DNA from: Acidiphilium sp. 37-60-79
GTDB lineage: Bacteria > Pseudomonadota > Alphaproteobacteria > Acetobacterales > Acetobacteraceae
Direction of reading: 5' to 3'
Length of the DNA stretch: 64,000 nt
Assembly: GCA_002279355.1 (NCBI GenBank)
Contig: NCBV01000014.1
Location: forward strand, 1-64,000
How positions within the stretch are numbered: the first letter of the stretch is position 1; every line of letters starts with the position of its first letter. The position numbers and the translations under genes are program-made. This document shows, piece by piece, positions 37,862 through 49,080 of the stretch. The notes beneath the pieces were generated by a model. That model did not search any database, was not told where the DNA came from, and saw only the letters and a program-made list of their open reading frames with translations.

Positions 37862-40294
37862 TCAGTGCGGCAATACCGGCCCTTCCGGCGCCGCCACCCG
37901 CGCTGGCACATCATCCGCCGGCTCTTCCCACGCAATCGGCTCCGGCTCACGCACCAACGCACGCGCAATCACCTGATCGACATTCGCAACCGGAATAATC
38001 TCCAGCCCGGCTTTCACATTATCGGGAATTTCCGCCAGATCTTTCTCATTATCCTTGGGGATCAACACGGTGCGAATCCCCGCCCGCAACGCCGCCAGCA
38101 GCTTCTCCTTCAACCCGCCAATCGGCAGCACGCGCCCGCGCAAGGTAATCTCGCCGGTCATCGCGATATCGCGCCGCACCGGAATCCCTGACAGCACCGA
38201 GACAATCGATGTCGCCATCGCAATCCCCGCCGAGGGACCATCCTTCGGCGTCGCCCCTTCAGGCACATGCACATGGATATCGCGCTTCTCGAACAAGGTC
38301 GGCTTGATGCCAAACTGAATCGCGCGCGACCGCACATAAGACAGCGCCGCCGCCACACTCTCCTGCATCACATCGCCCAGCTTGCCGGTATGCTTGATAT
38401 TGCCCTTACCCGGCAGCAACACGCTCTCAATGGTCAGGATTTCCCCGCCCACCTCGGTCCAAGCCAGGCCCGTCACCACGCCCACCATATCCTCAGCCTC
38501 GGTTTCGCCGAAGCGGAAGCGCGGCACACCGGCGAATTTTTCCAGATTCTTCACCGTCACCGCCACTTTGGTGACTTTCTTGGTGACAATCTCCTTCACC
38601 GCCTTGCGCGCCAGATTGGCCAGCTCGCGCTCCAAATTGCGCACCCCGGCCTCACGGGTATAGGTGCGCACCAGCTCGCGCAGCGCCTCGTCGGACACAC
38701 TCCATTCGCCCGGCTTAAGCCCATGCGCCTCAGCCTGCTTGCGCATCAAATGCCGTTTGGCAATCTCGAGTTTCTCATCCTCGGTATAGCCGGGAATGCG
38801 AATAATCTCCATGCGATCCAGCAAAGGCTGCGGCATGTTCAGGCTGTTCGCGGTGGTCACGAACATCACGTCCGATAAATCATAATCCACTTCGAGATAA
38901 TGATCATTGAAGCTGCTATTCTGCTCCGGATCGAGCACTTCGAGCAGCGCCGAGGTCGGATCGCCGCGCCAATCGGCCCCTAATTTATCGATTTCATCGA
39001 GCAAAAACAGAGGATTAGAGGTTTTCGCTTTCTTCATCCCCTGGATCACCTTGCCCGGCATCGAGCCGATATAGGTGCGCCGATGACCCCTAATCTCGGC
39101 CTCATCGCGCACCCCGCCGAGCGACATCCGGACAAAATTCCGCCCGGTCGCCTTCGCAATCGACTTGCCTAGCGAGGTCTTCCCCACGCCCGGCGGCCCC
39201 ACAAGGCACAGAATCGGGCCGCGCAGTTTCGGGCTGCGCGCCTGCACCGCCAAATATTCGGTAATCCGCTCCTTCACCTTATCCAGCGCGAAATGATCGG
39301 CATTCAGCACCGCTTCCGCCTCGATCACATCATTCTTGATTTTACTGCGTTTTTTCCACGGAATCCCCAGCACCCAATCCAGATAATTGCGCACCACCGT
39401 CGCTTCTGCACTCATCGGGCTCATGGTCTTGAGCTTTTTCAGCTCCACCATCGCCTTGTCGCGTGCTTCCTTGCTCAGCTTGGTGCTCTTGATTTTCTCC
39501 TCAAGCTCGGCGTTCTCGTCGCGCCCATCCTCGCCCTCGCCAAGCTCTTTCTGGATCGCTTTGAGCTGTTCGTTCAAATAATATTCGCGCTGGGTCTTCT
39601 CCATTTGCCGTTTGACCCGGCTGCGGATGCGCTTTTCCACCTGCAGCACGCCGATTTCCGACTCCATATGGGCAAAAACCCGCTCCAGCCGCTCGGCGAC
39701 CGAAACCAGCCCCAGCAATTCCTGCTTATCGGCAATCTTCAAGCCCAAATGGCTCGCCACCGTATCGGCCAGCTTCGAGGGATCATCGATCTGATTAACC
39801 GACACCAACACTTCGGGCGCAATTTTCTTGTTCAGCTTGATATATTGCTCAAACTGACCCACCACACTGCGCGCCAACGCCTCCAGCTCGCCCGACTCCA
39901 AGCCACCATCGGGCATCGGCTCGGCAAACGCCTCGAAATGGCTATCGACCTCCTTAAAGCCGGTCAGCCGCGCGCGCTGCACCCCTTCGACCAGCACCTT
40001 CACCGTGCCATCGGGCAGTTTCAGCAATTGGAGCACCGTCGAGATGGTCCCAACATCATAAATATCCGCACTCGACGGATCATCCTGCTGGGCATTTTTT
40101 TGCGCGACCAGCAAAATCTGCTTGTCTTCCTTCATCACCCCTTCCAGGGCGCGCACCGATTTCTCCCGCCCAACAAACAGCGGCACAATCATATGCGGAA
40201 ACACCACAATATCGCGCAACGGCAGCACCGGGAACGATTCGCCCGGCGGCGGTGCGACGATTTTAGTTTTCGGTTTACGGGTGGGTTCAGACAT
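37862..40294 (-). CDS. lon: ATP-dependent protease Lon
   Basis: Lon degrades misfolded and regulatory proteins in the cytoplasm. The 810-residue chain has the N-terminal substrate domain (FPVLPLRDIVVFPHMIVPLF), the AAA+ module (Walker A GPPGVGKTS, Walker B FLLDEIDKLG) and the protease domain with catalytic Ser in PKDGPSAGIAMA and Lys in GGLKEKLLAALRAG. The start at 40294 is preceded by GGAAAGG; an in-frame extension upstream is not Lon-like. It follows clpX by about 160 bp and precedes hupB. Confidence 0.96.
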   Translation of the reverse strand: MSEPTRKPKTKIVAPPPGESFPVLPLRDIVVFPHMIVPLFVGREKSVRALEGVMKEDKQILLVAQKNAQQDDPSSADIYDVGTISTVLQLLKLPDGTVKVLVEGVQRARLTGFKEVDSHFEAFAEPMPDGGLESGELEALARSVVGQFEQYIKLNKKIAPEVLVSVNQIDDPSKLADTVASHLGLKIADKQELLGLVSVAERLERVFAHMESEIGVLQVEKRIRSRVKRQMEKTQREYYLNEQLKAIQKELGEGEDGRDENAELEEKIKSTKLSKEARDKAMVELKKLKTMSPMSAEATVVRNYLDWVLGIPWKKRSKIKNDVIEAEAVLNADHFALDKVKERITEYLAVQARSPKLRGPILCLVGPPGVGKTSLGKSIAKATGRNFVRMSLGGVRDEAEIRGHRRTYIGSMPGKVIQGMKKAKTSNPLFLLDEIDKLGADWRGDPTSALLEVLDPEQNSSFNDHYLEVDYDLSDVMFVTTANSLNMPQPLLDRMEIIRIPGYTEDEKLEIAKRHLMRKQAEAHGLKPGEWSVSDEALRELVRTYTREAGVRNLERELANLARKAVKEIVTKKVTKVAVTVKNLEKFAGVPRFRFGETEAEDMVGVVTGLAWTEVGGEILTIESVLLPGKGNIKHTGKLGDVMQESVAAALSYVRSRAIQFGIKPTLFEKRDIHVHVPEGATPKDGPSAGIAMATSIVSVLSGIPVRRDIAMTGEITLRGRVLPIGGLKEKLLAALRAGIRTVLIPKDNEKDLAEIPDNVKAGLEIIPVANVDQVIARALVREPEPIAWEEPADDVPARVAAPEGPVLPH

Positions 40295-40453
40295 TACTTT
40301 ACCTTTCCAGAGCGACACGCCCCGCCCGAATTCGGCACGGTGCGCAGTGCCGGACAACCGGCCACGATCTCGATATGGGACTGACACACGATCTTGGCAA
40401 CGCCCCGCCCCAAAGCGCGCGCGGAGCGTCGCCTCAGCAAGGCGACGACCGGC

Positions 40454-41710
40454 CTACGACCCCGCGCCCGCGCGCTCCTTGCCGTAGAGAAAGAGCGGCG
40501 TGCCGCGGCCTTCGGCGATCTCACCATTGATCACCACTTCCTCAACGCCATCGAGTCCCGGCAGATCGAACATGGTATTGATCAAAATCTGCTCCATGAT
40601 CGAGCGCAAACCACGCGCCCCGGTTTTGCGCTGAATCGCCCGGGCGGACACCACTTTCAGCGCATCCTCGGTGAAGTTGAGTTTTACCCCCTCCATCTCG
40701 AACAGCCGCGCATATTGCTTGACCAGCGCATTTTTCGGCTTGGTCAAAATCTCAATCAACGCTGACTCGTCCAAATCATCCAGAGTCGCCACCACCGGCA
40801 AACGGCCGATAAATTCGGGGATCAACCCGAATTTCAGCAAATCCTCCGGCTCAACCGCGCGCAACACCTCGCCGGTGCGCCGCTCCTCGGCACTGCGCAC
40901 TTCCGCACCAAACCCCATGCCTGAGCCTTTGCCGCGCTGGGTAATAATCCGCTCCAACCCGGAAAACGCCCCGCCGCAAATAAACAGGATATTGGTGGTA
41001 TCGACCTGCAAAAACTCCTGCTGCGGATGCTTGCGCCCGCCCTGCGGCGGCACCGAGGCGACCGTGCCTTCCATGATTTTCAGCAAAGCCTGCTGCACAC
41101 CCTCGCCCGACACATCCCGCGTGATCGAGGGATTATCGGATTTACGCGAAATTTTATCGACCTCGTCGATATAAACAATCCCGCGCTGCGCCCGCTCGAC
41201 ATTATAATCCGCCGCTTGCAGTAATTTCAGGATGATATTCTCAACATCCTCACCCACATAGCCAGCCTCGGTCAGCGTCGTCGCGTCCGCCATGGTGAAC
41301 GGCACATCGATAATCCGCGCCAAAGTCTGCGCCAGCAAGGTCTTGCCCGAACCGGTCGGCCCCAGCAGCAGAATATTGGATTTGGCGATCTCGATATCGT
41401 TATTCTTCTGCGCATGGGCGAGGCGCTTGTAATGGTTATGCACCGCCACGCTCAGCACTTTTTTCGCCTGCCCCTGGCCGATCACATAATCGTCCAGAAC
41501 CTTGCAAATCTCCCGTGGAGTCGGCACCCCATCGCGCGACTTCACGAGATGCGTCCGGTGCTCCTCGCGGATAATATCCATGCACAACTCAACGCATTCA
41601 TCACAAATGAACACGGTCGGCCCGGCAATGAGCTTGCGCACCTCGTGCTGCGACTTACCGCAGAACGAGCAATATAACGTATTCTTCGACTCTCCGGACT
41701 TACTGCTCAT
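40454..41710 (-). CDS. clpX: ClpXP protease ATPase subunit ClpX
   Basis: AAA+ unfoldase that feeds ClpP. The 418-residue chain has the N-terminal zinc finger ([11 protein letters not shown] and CDECVELC), Walker [11 protein letters not shown], Walker [10 protein letters not shown], and the ClpP-docking IGF-type loop as [15 protein letters not shown] region. The length is typical. It lies about 100 bp after clpP. Confidence 0.96.
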   Translation of the reverse strand: MSSKSGESKNTLYCSFCGKSQHEVRKLIAGPTVFICDECVELCMDIIREEHRTHLVKSRDGVPTPREICKVLDDYVIGQGQAKKVLSVAVHNHYKRLAHAQKNNDIEIAKSNILLLGPTGSGKTLLAQTLARIIDVPFTMADATTLTEAGYVGEDVENIILKLLQAADYNVERAQRGIVYIDEVDKISRKSDNPSITRDVSGEGVQQALLKIMEGTVASVPPQGGRKHPQQEFLQVDTTNILFICGGAFSGLERIITQRGKGSGMGFGAEVRSAEERRTGEVLRAVEPEDLLKFGLIPEFIGRLPVVATLDDLDESALIEILTKPKNALVKQYARLFEMEGVKLNFTEDALKVVSARAIQRKTGARGLRSIMEQILINTMFDLPGLDGVEEVVINGEIAEGRGTPLFLYGKERAGAGS

Positions 41711-41809
41711 ACAAGCTCCCGCGGCGCACCCCCCATCGGACGCGCCCTCTCAATCTGCTAAACCTAGACCCGGGTGCAAAATCGCACAAGCACCGATTAC
41801 CAACCCTGC

Positions 41810-42472
41810 CTAAATCGCAGGCTCTTTCGCCTTCGGCTCGGGTGCCGAAGCCGGGTTGCGCAGCACCACCTCATCGACAATGCCGAAACTTTGCGCTTCC
41901 GCCGCCGACATAAACCGGTCACGCTCCAACGCGGTCTCAATCGTCTCCAAGGTCTGGCCGGTATGCGCCACATAAATATCGTTCAACCGGCGTCGCAGCG
42001 TCAAGATCTCACGCGCTTGGATTTCGATATCTGCCGCCTGACCCTGCGCACCGCCTGACGGCTGATGCACCATGATCCGCGCATTCGGCAGCGCAAACCG
42101 CTTGCCCTTCTCGCCCGCTGCCAGCAGCAAGCTGCCCATCGAGGCCGCTTGACCGATACACACCGTCGAAACCGGGCTGCGGATATATTGCATCGTGTCA
42201 TAAATCGCGAGGCCCGCCGACACCACACCGCCCGGACTATTGATATAAAACGCAATATCCTTGGTCGGGTTCTCACTCTCCAGGAACAGCAATTGCGCCG
42301 CGATCAACGAACCCACCTGATCATAAACCGGCCCAGTCAGAAAAATAATCCGCTCCTTCAGCAGGCGCGAATAAATATCATAGGACCGCTCGCCCCGCGC
42401 GGTCTGTTCGACCACCATCGGCACCAGGTTATTCATATAAATATCGACCGGATCCCGATCCATCATCGTCAT
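41810..42472 (-). CDS. clpP: ATP-dependent Clp protease proteolytic subunit
   Basis: Serine peptidase that forms the tetradecameric barrel of ClpXP/ClpAP. With the ATG at 42472 (220 residues) the triad is Ser111 ([11 protein letters not shown]), His136 ([10 protein letters not shown]) and Asp185 (ERDRFMSA). The gene lies between tig and clpX on the minus strand. A methionine three codons later is an alternative start. Confidence 0.95.
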   Translation of the reverse strand: MTMMDRDPVDIYMNNLVPMVVEQTARGERSYDIYSRLLKERIIFLTGPVYDQVGSLIAAQLLFLESENPTKDIAFYINSPGGVVSAGLAIYDTMQYIRSPVSTVCIGQAASMGSLLLAAGEKGKRFALPNARIMVHQPSGGAQGQAADIEIQAREILTLRRRLNDIYVAHTGQTLETIETALERDRFMSAAEAQSFGIVDEVVLRNPASAPEPKAKEPAI

Positions 42473-42588
42473 TCCTTTTGCTCAGCCCGACCGCCCGATT
42501 CTCCCCACATCCGCAGGGCTGAAAGCGTCGGCGCCACCCCTAACTTAGCGATGGCGCCGCCCACGTCCAGTCCCCATCGATCAGGGCG

Positions 42589-43911
42589 TCACTCTTCGGG
42601 CTCGTCCATCAGCTCATCGAGCGTCACCGGCTTGTCGGTCACCTGCGCCTTGCCGATAATGTGATCAACCACCTTATCCTCGAAAATCGGCCCGCGCAGC
42701 CGGTCCAGCGCCCGTGGGTTCTTTTGATAGAACTCCATGATCATCTTTTCCTGACCGGGAAAACGCTGCAACTCCGCCATCATCGCGCGGCGCAAATCAG
42801 CCTCGACCACTTCGATTTTGTGCGCCCGGCCAATCTCGGCGACCAGCAAACCAAGCCGCACGCGCCGATCGGCAATCGCCCGATATTCCGCCCGCAGCGT
42901 CGCCTCATCCTTCGCCGCATCGTCCGCATCGAGCCGCCCGGCCTGACGCTCCATCTCCACTTGCCGCCAAATCTCAGCAAACTCCGCCTCAATCAACGAT
43001 TCGGGGGCCGCAAACGCCGCCTGCTCGGAAAGCTGATCAAGCAAAGCCCGCTTCAGCTTCAACCGGCTCGCCCCGGCGCGCACCTGCTCCAACCGGCTAC
43101 GAAAAAACCCGCGCAAATCATCCAGCGTCTCAAAGCCGAGCTGCTCAGCGAATTTATCATCCAACACCGCCGGCACTTTGCGCTTCAGCGCCTTGGCGGT
43201 GATATCAAAGGTCGCTTCCTGGCCCGCCAGCTCCGCCGCCTGATATTCGGCCGGGAAGGTCACGGTAATCACCTTCTCCTCGCCCGGCGTCATGCCCAGC
43301 ATCTGCTCGGCAAAGCCAGGAATAAACCCCGACCCGCCCATCTCAATGTCAGAATCCTGCCCAGCTCCGCCGTCAAACGGCACGCCATCGCGCTTACCCA
43401 GAAAATCGACGGTGAGAATTTCCCCCTCCGCCACCGGGCGAACCTCATCGATCACCTCAGTGGTCGCCCGCGACTGCGCGAATTTTTCCAACTCCGCCGC
43501 CACATCCTCATCACTGACCGGGCAAACCGGCCGCTCAAGCGCGAGGCTGGTCAAATCCGGCAAGCTCACATCGGGCAGAATCTCCATCTCAATGGTAAAT
43601 TCCAAATCCCCCACATCACCCTTGCTGACCAAATCAACCTTGGGCGACAAGGCCGGGCGCAAATTGCGCTCCGCCAGCATCGCATCGGTCGCTTCATTCA
43701 CCGAGGCTTCGAGCACTTCCGCATCAACCGCCTCACCATAGCGCTTGCGCAGCAGCGATTGCGGCACCTTGCCCGGCCGAAAGCCCGGCATTTGCATGGT
43801 CTTGCTCAATTCGGCGAAACGCTTATCGCGCCGTGCGCCCATCTCTTGCTGGGGAATCACCACAGTAAAGCCGCGCTTCAGCCCTTCACTCAGGGTCTCG
43901 GTAACCTGCAT
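42589..43911 (-). CDS. tig: Trigger factor chaperone
   Basis: Ribosome-bound folding chaperone and prolyl isomerase. The 440-residue protein shows the ribosome-docking GFRPGKVP in MPGFRPGKVPQSLLRKRYG, an FKBP-like domain (EGEILTVDFLGKRDG, FIPGFAEQMLGM) and the C-terminal helical arms. The ATG at 43911 follows AAGGA; upstream in-frame residues belong to the tRNA-Leu region. tRNA-Leu ends 51 bp upstream and may share the transcript. Confidence 0.95.
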   Translation of the reverse strand: MQVTETLSEGLKRGFTVVIPQQEMGARRDKRFAELSKTMQMPGFRPGKVPQSLLRKRYGEAVDAEVLEASVNEATDAMLAERNLRPALSPKVDLVSKGDVGDLEFTIEMEILPDVSLPDLTSLALERPVCPVSDEDVAAELEKFAQSRATTEVIDEVRPVAEGEILTVDFLGKRDGVPFDGGAGQDSDIEMGGSGFIPGFAEQMLGMTPGEEKVITVTFPAEYQAAELAGQEATFDITAKALKRKVPAVLDDKFAEQLGFETLDDLRGFFRSRLEQVRAGASRLKLKRALLDQLSEQAAFAAPESLIEAEFAEIWRQVEMERQAGRLDADDAAKDEATLRAEYRAIADRRVRLGLLVAEIGRAHKIEVVEADLRRAMMAELQRFPGQEKMIMEFYQKNPRALDRLRGPIFEDKVVDHIIGKAQVTDKPVTLDELMDEPEE

Positions 43912-43962
43912 CGTCAAGGAAATCCTTATTTTAACACACCAAAAACAGCCCCATGCCGCGCC

Positions 43963-44044
<82 letters not shown>

Positions 44045-44152
44045 CCAGGCGCCAGGATCGCGAAACCCCACCCCCAATAGCGTGCAACATCGAACAAAGC
44101 GCGGGACTAGCGCGGATCGCGCCCCCCGACAAGGGAGCCGATCCGGCCGATT

Positions 44153-46132
44153 TCAGAACCGATAGCGCAACCCAGCCGTGACCATGCGCTGCGCACCGTC
44201 GGATTTGGCAAAAGTGCTCGCCAATCCAAGCGTCACCGACATCCGGCCCGCCACCACCGTCGACACACCCAACGAGGCGACACCCCAGGCCTTCGCCGGA
44301 TTGGTATAGGTCGTGGTCAAGCCCACCAGCGGCTCATCGGTAAACACGCTCGAGAACCCGCCATTCGAGCCATCCAGCTCCGCCTCACCCAAAATCGAGG
44401 CGTGCGGCTGCAACACCAGCCCACCCAGCGCCACCGTGGTGCTCGCAGCAAACCCGGCACTGCCAATGGTGCGCGTCAGCGATTGGCTTTGCACCGCCAT
44501 GGTCAACACCGCATCACCTTGCTCGGTATAGGCATTCACATTGGCCTCGGTGTAATCCACGCCCACCACCGGCCCAATCGCCATCGCGCCGAAATGCTTC
44601 ACCAGCCCTGCTTGCGCCACCAGGCTAAACGTATGGCCGGTCGGCTTGGCGGTCAGCGGACCCAGCACACCCGGACGGCTGAGCTGAGAGAAATTATCGA
44701 TCCCGTAATCAGCCTGCGCATTCAAAAAGAAATGCCGCGTATCGAACATCGCATAGGCCGCCAGTTGATAGGCATTGGCCTTCACCGTCGCCCCGCCGCT
44801 CACATTCGCGGTTTCATCGGCATAGCCCACCGCACCGCCCACGGCCGCATGCGGCGTGAACCGATAATCCGCACCCGCCGCCACCGTGCCGATCTGATCA
44901 TGAAATCCGAGGCTGGTCGGCTGATCATTGCGATACCCAGCCTGATAATTGCCCGTCACAAACACCGATAAACGATGCCCCGCCATCGGCATCGCGCCCA
45001 TCGGCCCCACATCGCCCGCTGCCGCATCAGCCAAAATCGGCCCCCCCGGCAAATTCACCGAAAGCCCCGAGGCACCGCCGCGCAACGCATCCATCCGTGC
45101 CGAAATCGTATCCGAAAACGCCGTCGCCCCACGCTGCAGCAATTCCGCCGGCACCGCCAAGCCCTGAAACCCTTGCAACGCGCTGGCCGAATATTGCGCA
45201 ATCAGAAAATGCGTGCGCGTGGTCGGATGCACATGGCCCCAATATAAATATTGATTCTGCACCGAGAGCGGCTGGCCCAAACAATTCGCACTCAACCGGC
45301 AAGCCTGGGTGATATTGGTGTAGCCATAAGCACCCGGATTCGCCGCCACTTCACTGAAAAGCTGCGTCTGATTGACCAAAATAATATTAAGCCCTGCTTG
45401 ATTATGCAGGGTCGCAATCGCCCCGGTCAATGCCGCATCATGCGCCGTCGAAATCGAATTCGCGACAAACGCGGCAAGCGGATTGGTATTGAACAGCGGC
45501 GTCGCCCCCAACGGCGGCAAGGTCTGCACAATGAAGGTGCGCCCACCCAGCGACGAGAGTTCCTCGATGCCCTGCACCGTCTGGGTCACCGCCGTGGTCA
45601 CCGCACCGGTGATGATCTGCGTCGCTGCCGCCGGATTGGCCTGAACCGCACCCGCCGCCACAAAATAGTTATTGGCGCCAACCCAGATACCCACCACATC
45701 GCCGGGCCCAAAATGTCCACCCGCCGCCGCAAAACTCTGAACTTCGCCCAGAAAACTCGGCAACGGCGCCGGGAAACCCTCAACATTCGAAATGTTGTTA
45801 TAGGTGGTGCCGCCAATCACCAGCGGTCCGGTAAACGCCCCGCCCACCCCGTAATCATTCGATGGCTGGAACCCCAACCCGGTCAATTGCGGCAAATATT
45901 GCGCCCAAACCGGCCCGTTGGAGAATTCATGCTGATAATAAGGCGGGCTCGCCGGAAACGGAATCCCCGTCAGCCGCGGAATATTACCATTATCGACCAG
46001 ACTGTCACCAAACGCATAGAAATTGCCGCCACTCCCGCCGGCCCGCGCCAGAGGCGCACCAGCAGCGATCATCGCCGCCACCGCCGAACCGCACAGCAAA
46101 TTTCTCAGGATCGCATTCTTTTGTAACCGCAT
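44153..46132 (-). CDS. GDSL-type esterase autotransporter with altered catalytic aspartate site
   Basis: A 659-residue type V secreted protein. A signal peptide (to about residue 31) precedes a GDSL passenger and a C-terminal beta-barrel of about 280 residues ending in ...GLRYRF with the terminal Phe expected for outer-membrane insertion. The nucleophile is Ser44 (FGDSLVDNG), the block III Asn is in GANNYF, and His302 lies in HVHPTT. The family normally has Asp three residues before this His (W-D-x-x-H-P-T); here the sequence is W-G-H-V-H, so the Asp is Gly299. The enzyme may use a dyad or be inactive. The start follows GGAGGG. Family members cleave lipids or esters at the cell surface; substrate unknown. 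Confidence 0.88.
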   Translation of the reverse strand: MRLQKNAILRNLLCGSAVAAMIAAGAPLARAGGSGGNFYAFGDSLVDNGNIPRLTGIPFPASPPYYQHEFSNGPVWAQYLPQLTGLGFQPSNDYGVGGAFTGPLVIGGTTYNNISNVEGFPAPLPSFLGEVQSFAAAGGHFGPGDVVGIWVGANNYFVAAGAVQANPAAATQIITGAVTTAVTQTVQGIEELSSLGGRTFIVQTLPPLGATPLFNTNPLAAFVANSISTAHDAALTGAIATLHNQAGLNIILVNQTQLFSEVAANPGAYGYTNITQACRLSANCLGQPLSVQNQYLYWGHVHPTTRTHFLIAQYSASALQGFQGLAVPAELLQRGATAFSDTISARMDALRGGASGLSVNLPGGPILADAAAGDVGPMGAMPMAGHRLSVFVTGNYQAGYRNDQPTSLGFHDQIGTVAAGADYRFTPHAAVGGAVGYADETANVSGGATVKANAYQLAAYAMFDTRHFFLNAQADYGIDNFSQLSRPGVLGPLTAKPTGHTFSLVAQAGLVKHFGAMAIGPVVGVDYTEANVNAYTEQGDAVLTMAVQSQSLTRTIGSAGFAASTTVALGGLVLQPHASILGEAELDGSNGGFSSVFTDEPLVGLTTTYTNPAKAWGVASLGVSTVVAGRMSVTLGLASTFAKSDGAQRMVTAGLRYRF

Positions 46133-46269
46133 GATACCCTCCCCGTTTCGGTGTGATAACCGATTAGCCAAAAGGTTTACCAAAGCGTCACCCCCCGGTC
46201 AATCAGCCTGCTCGGCAAAATGACAGATCTTTCAATCACAATTCCCGAATATATCGGCGCGAAACCGCG

Positions 46270-49080
46270 TTACGCTGATGGCGGTTTCTCGTCATCCAGC
46301 GCCTCAATCAGCGCCGCCCGCAGGATCGATAATTTGCGCTCGCTCGCCACTTTCAGCCCGAACACATCTTTCACGTAAAACACGTCCACCGCCCGCACCC
46401 CATAGGTGGTTACATGCGCCGACGCGATTTGCAGCCCCTGCCCGGTGATCGCCGCCGTCACATCATGCAGCAAGCCCGGCCGATCACGACCATTAATCTC
46501 AATCACCGTGTGCCGATTCGAGGCCTGATTATCGATCACCACCCGGGGCGGCACATGGATCGCGCGCATCCGCGCGCCCATAATCCCTCGCGATGATTTG
46601 CGAATTTCCGCCGCCAGTCGCAACCGGCCCGATAAAGCCTGCTCAATCAACGCCGAAACCTTCGCCAGCCGGTGCGGCTCATCGAGCGACCCGCCGGACG
46701 CATCCTGGATCCAAAACGTATCCAGCGCCATGCCATTATTCAACGTATGAATCCGCGCATCGACAATCGACGCTCCGGCCAAAGCCAGCGCCCCGGCAAT
46801 CCGGCTGAACAATCCCGAATGATCGGCGGTATACACCGTCACCTCGGTCACCCCGCGCGCCGGCGAGGGTTCCGCCGCCACCACCAACGGCATCTCGCGC
46901 GCCCGCGCCTCACGGATCAACCGCGCATGCCGCTCAATGCTCTCCGGATCAAACCCCAGCCAATAGCCCGGATAAAACAATTCCAGGAAATACGAGCGGT
47001 CCGCCTCGCTCCAATCGGCCAGCAATTCCGCCACCACATCCTTCACCCGGGCAATGCGCGCATCCCGCTCGGTGGTCGCCAAGCCGCCTTCCAGCACCTC
47101 GCTCACCCGCGCATAAATCTCGCGCAACAGCGTCGCCTTCCAGCCATTCCACACTTTCGGCGACACCGCCCGAATATCCGCCACCGTCAAAATCAACAGC
47201 AGCCGCAACCGCTCGGGCGATTGCACCAAATCCGCCACATCCAAAATCGTCTTCGGATCATCAATATCCCGCGAAAACGCCGTCTGGCTCAGCAGCAAAT
47301 GATGCAGCACCAGCCAGGACACCATTTCGGTCTCTTCCGGGCTCAACCCCAAAGCCGGGCAGATCGTCAGCGCCAGCTCCGCCCCCAATTCCGAATGATC
47401 GCCACCCCGCCCCTTGGCGAGATCATGCAGCAACATCGCCACATACAGCGCCCGGCGCGACTGCACATGCTTGGCAATCCCGCTCGCCACCGGCGCAATC
47501 TCGCCCAAATCCCCGCGCTCGATCGCATTGAGCACATTCACCGCCTGGATCGTATGCACATCCACGGTAAACACATGATAACTATCAAACTGCATCTGCC
47601 CGACAATGCGCCGCCAATCCGGCAAAAACCGCCCCAGCGCACCCGTCTCATTCAAAATCGTCAGCCAGCGCGCCCCATTCATCGAGGGCACCGCCGTCCC
47701 ACATAACAAATCCAAGAACAGCGCCGCCGCCTTCGGGTCATGGCGCAAATCCGCAATCTGGCGCGCCCCCCGGATCATCGCGCGCAGCGCCAGCGGGTGC
47801 AAAACCAACCCGCGATCGCGCGCCATCAGCAAAATCCGAAATAATTGCAGCGGTTCCGCCGTCGGCTCACGCCCCGGTGCAAACAAAATTTTCCCATCCG
47901 CCAGCACAAATCCCGCATCCGCGAGCGGCGCGTCGGTCGCCGCGGCCAAAGCTGGCGGCCCCAACGCCACCCGCACCAAGGCCGGCTCCAGCACCGCCGT
48001 CACCCGCGCCACTTCGCGCACCACCAAAAAATAATGGCGCATGAACCGCTCAACCCCGTCTTGCCGCCCGTGCCGGGTATAGCCCATCCGCGCCCCGATC
48101 ACCGGCTGCAAATCAAACGTCAGCCGCTCCTCCGCCCGCCCCGCGACGTAATGCAAATGAAACCGCACGGTCCATAAATAATCCCACGCCCGCTTGCAGG
48201 CCCGCGCCTCCGCCTCGGTCAAAATCCCGCCACCCGGTGCCGCAGGCCCGACCAGCTCGGTCATCGCAAAAGTGCCAAACACATAGCGCGACAGCCAGTA
48301 CAGCGTCTGCAAATCGCGCAGCCCGCCGCGCCCCTCTTTGATGTTCGGCTCGACCATGAAAGGCGAATCGCCAAACCGCGCATGGCGCACCGTCCGTTCA
48401 TTCTGCTTCGCGGTAATATAACCCGCCGGACTCTCCGCCGCACAATCGGCCCGAAACGCCGCCTGAAAATGCGCAAACAAACGCCGATCACCGGCAATGC
48501 AGCGCGCATCGAGCAGCGAGGTGCGCACCGTCGCATCCAGCCGCGCCTCCGCCAAACAATCAGCGGTGGAGCGCGTCGCATGCCCCACTTTCAGCCCCAA
48601 ATCCCACAAAAAATACAGCATGAACTCAACACTGCCGAGCACCGCACTCGATGGTTCATGTTCGGTCAAAAACAGCAAATCAATGTCGGAAAACGGCGCC
48701 AGCGTCGCCCGGCCGAACCCGCCCGTCGCCGCCATCGCCATCCGGTCGCCATGATCCAGCCCCTGAGCAGTGGCGGTATAGCCGCACAGCCCGGTCAAAA
48801 ACTCATCCATCAACCCCGAATGCAGCCGCGCCGCCGCCAACCCGCCCAGGCCGCCCGCCTCAAAGCGCAGCCGCACATGGGTTTGCAACCGGATCAATTG
48901 CCGACGAAACGCCTCAATCGCAACGTCACGCGGCGGCACGCCCTCGGCCAATATGTCGGCCAGCGCAGTCGCAATTTGCGGCCGCGGTCCAGCCTGCTCG
49001 GCCGGATCATCCTGCGGACCATTCGAAGCCCGATCCGGAGCGGAACTATAAATAGGAATATCCTGCATGATCTTACTCAT
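46270..49080 (-). CDS. glnD: Bifunctional PII uridylyltransferase / uridylyl-removing enzyme
   Basis: GlnD senses glutamine and adds or removes UMP on PII proteins. The 936-residue chain has the nucleotidyltransferase motif GGFGRATLAPFSDIDLLFL (G-G and D-x-D), a helical domain, an HD domain (LLHDLAKGRGGDHSELG and later VLHHLLLSQTAF) and two C-terminal ACT domains (VTVYTADHSGLFSRIAG and IEINGRDRPGLLHDVTA). The start overlaps the mutS stop by 8 bp; a second ATG four codons on is possible. Confidence 0.95.
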   Translation of the reverse strand: MSKIMQDIPIYSSAPDRASNGPQDDPAEQAGPRPQIATALADILAEGVPPRDVAIEAFRRQLIRLQTHVRLRFEAGGLGGLAAARLHSGLMDEFLTGLCGYTATAQGLDHGDRMAMAATGGFGRATLAPFSDIDLLFLTEHEPSSAVLGSVEFMLYFLWDLGLKVGHATRSTADCLAEARLDATVRTSLLDARCIAGDRRLFAHFQAAFRADCAAESPAGYITAKQNERTVRHARFGDSPFMVEPNIKEGRGGLRDLQTLYWLSRYVFGTFAMTELVGPAAPGGGILTEAEARACKRAWDYLWTVRFHLHYVAGRAEERLTFDLQPVIGARMGYTRHGRQDGVERFMRHYFLVVREVARVTAVLEPALVRVALGPPALAAATDAPLADAGFVLADGKILFAPGREPTAEPLQLFRILLMARDRGLVLHPLALRAMIRGARQIADLRHDPKAAALFLDLLCGTAVPSMNGARWLTILNETGALGRFLPDWRRIVGQMQFDSYHVFTVDVHTIQAVNVLNAIERGDLGEIAPVASGIAKHVQSRRALYVAMLLHDLAKGRGGDHSELGAELALTICPALGLSPEETEMVSWLVLHHLLLSQTAFSRDIDDPKTILDVADLVQSPERLRLLLILTVADIRAVSPKVWNGWKATLLREIYARVSEVLEGGLATTERDARIARVKDVVAELLADWSEADRSYFLELFYPGYWLGFDPESIERHARLIREARAREMPLVVAAEPSPARGVTEVTVYTADHSGLFSRIAGALALAGASIVDARIHTLNNGMALDTFWIQDASGGSLDEPHRLAKVSALIEQALSGRLRLAAEIRKSSRGIMGARMRAIHVPPRVVIDNQASNRHTVIEINGRDRPGLLHDVTAAITGQGLQIASAHVTTYGVRAVDVFYVKDVFGLKVASERKLSILRAALIEALDDEKPPSA

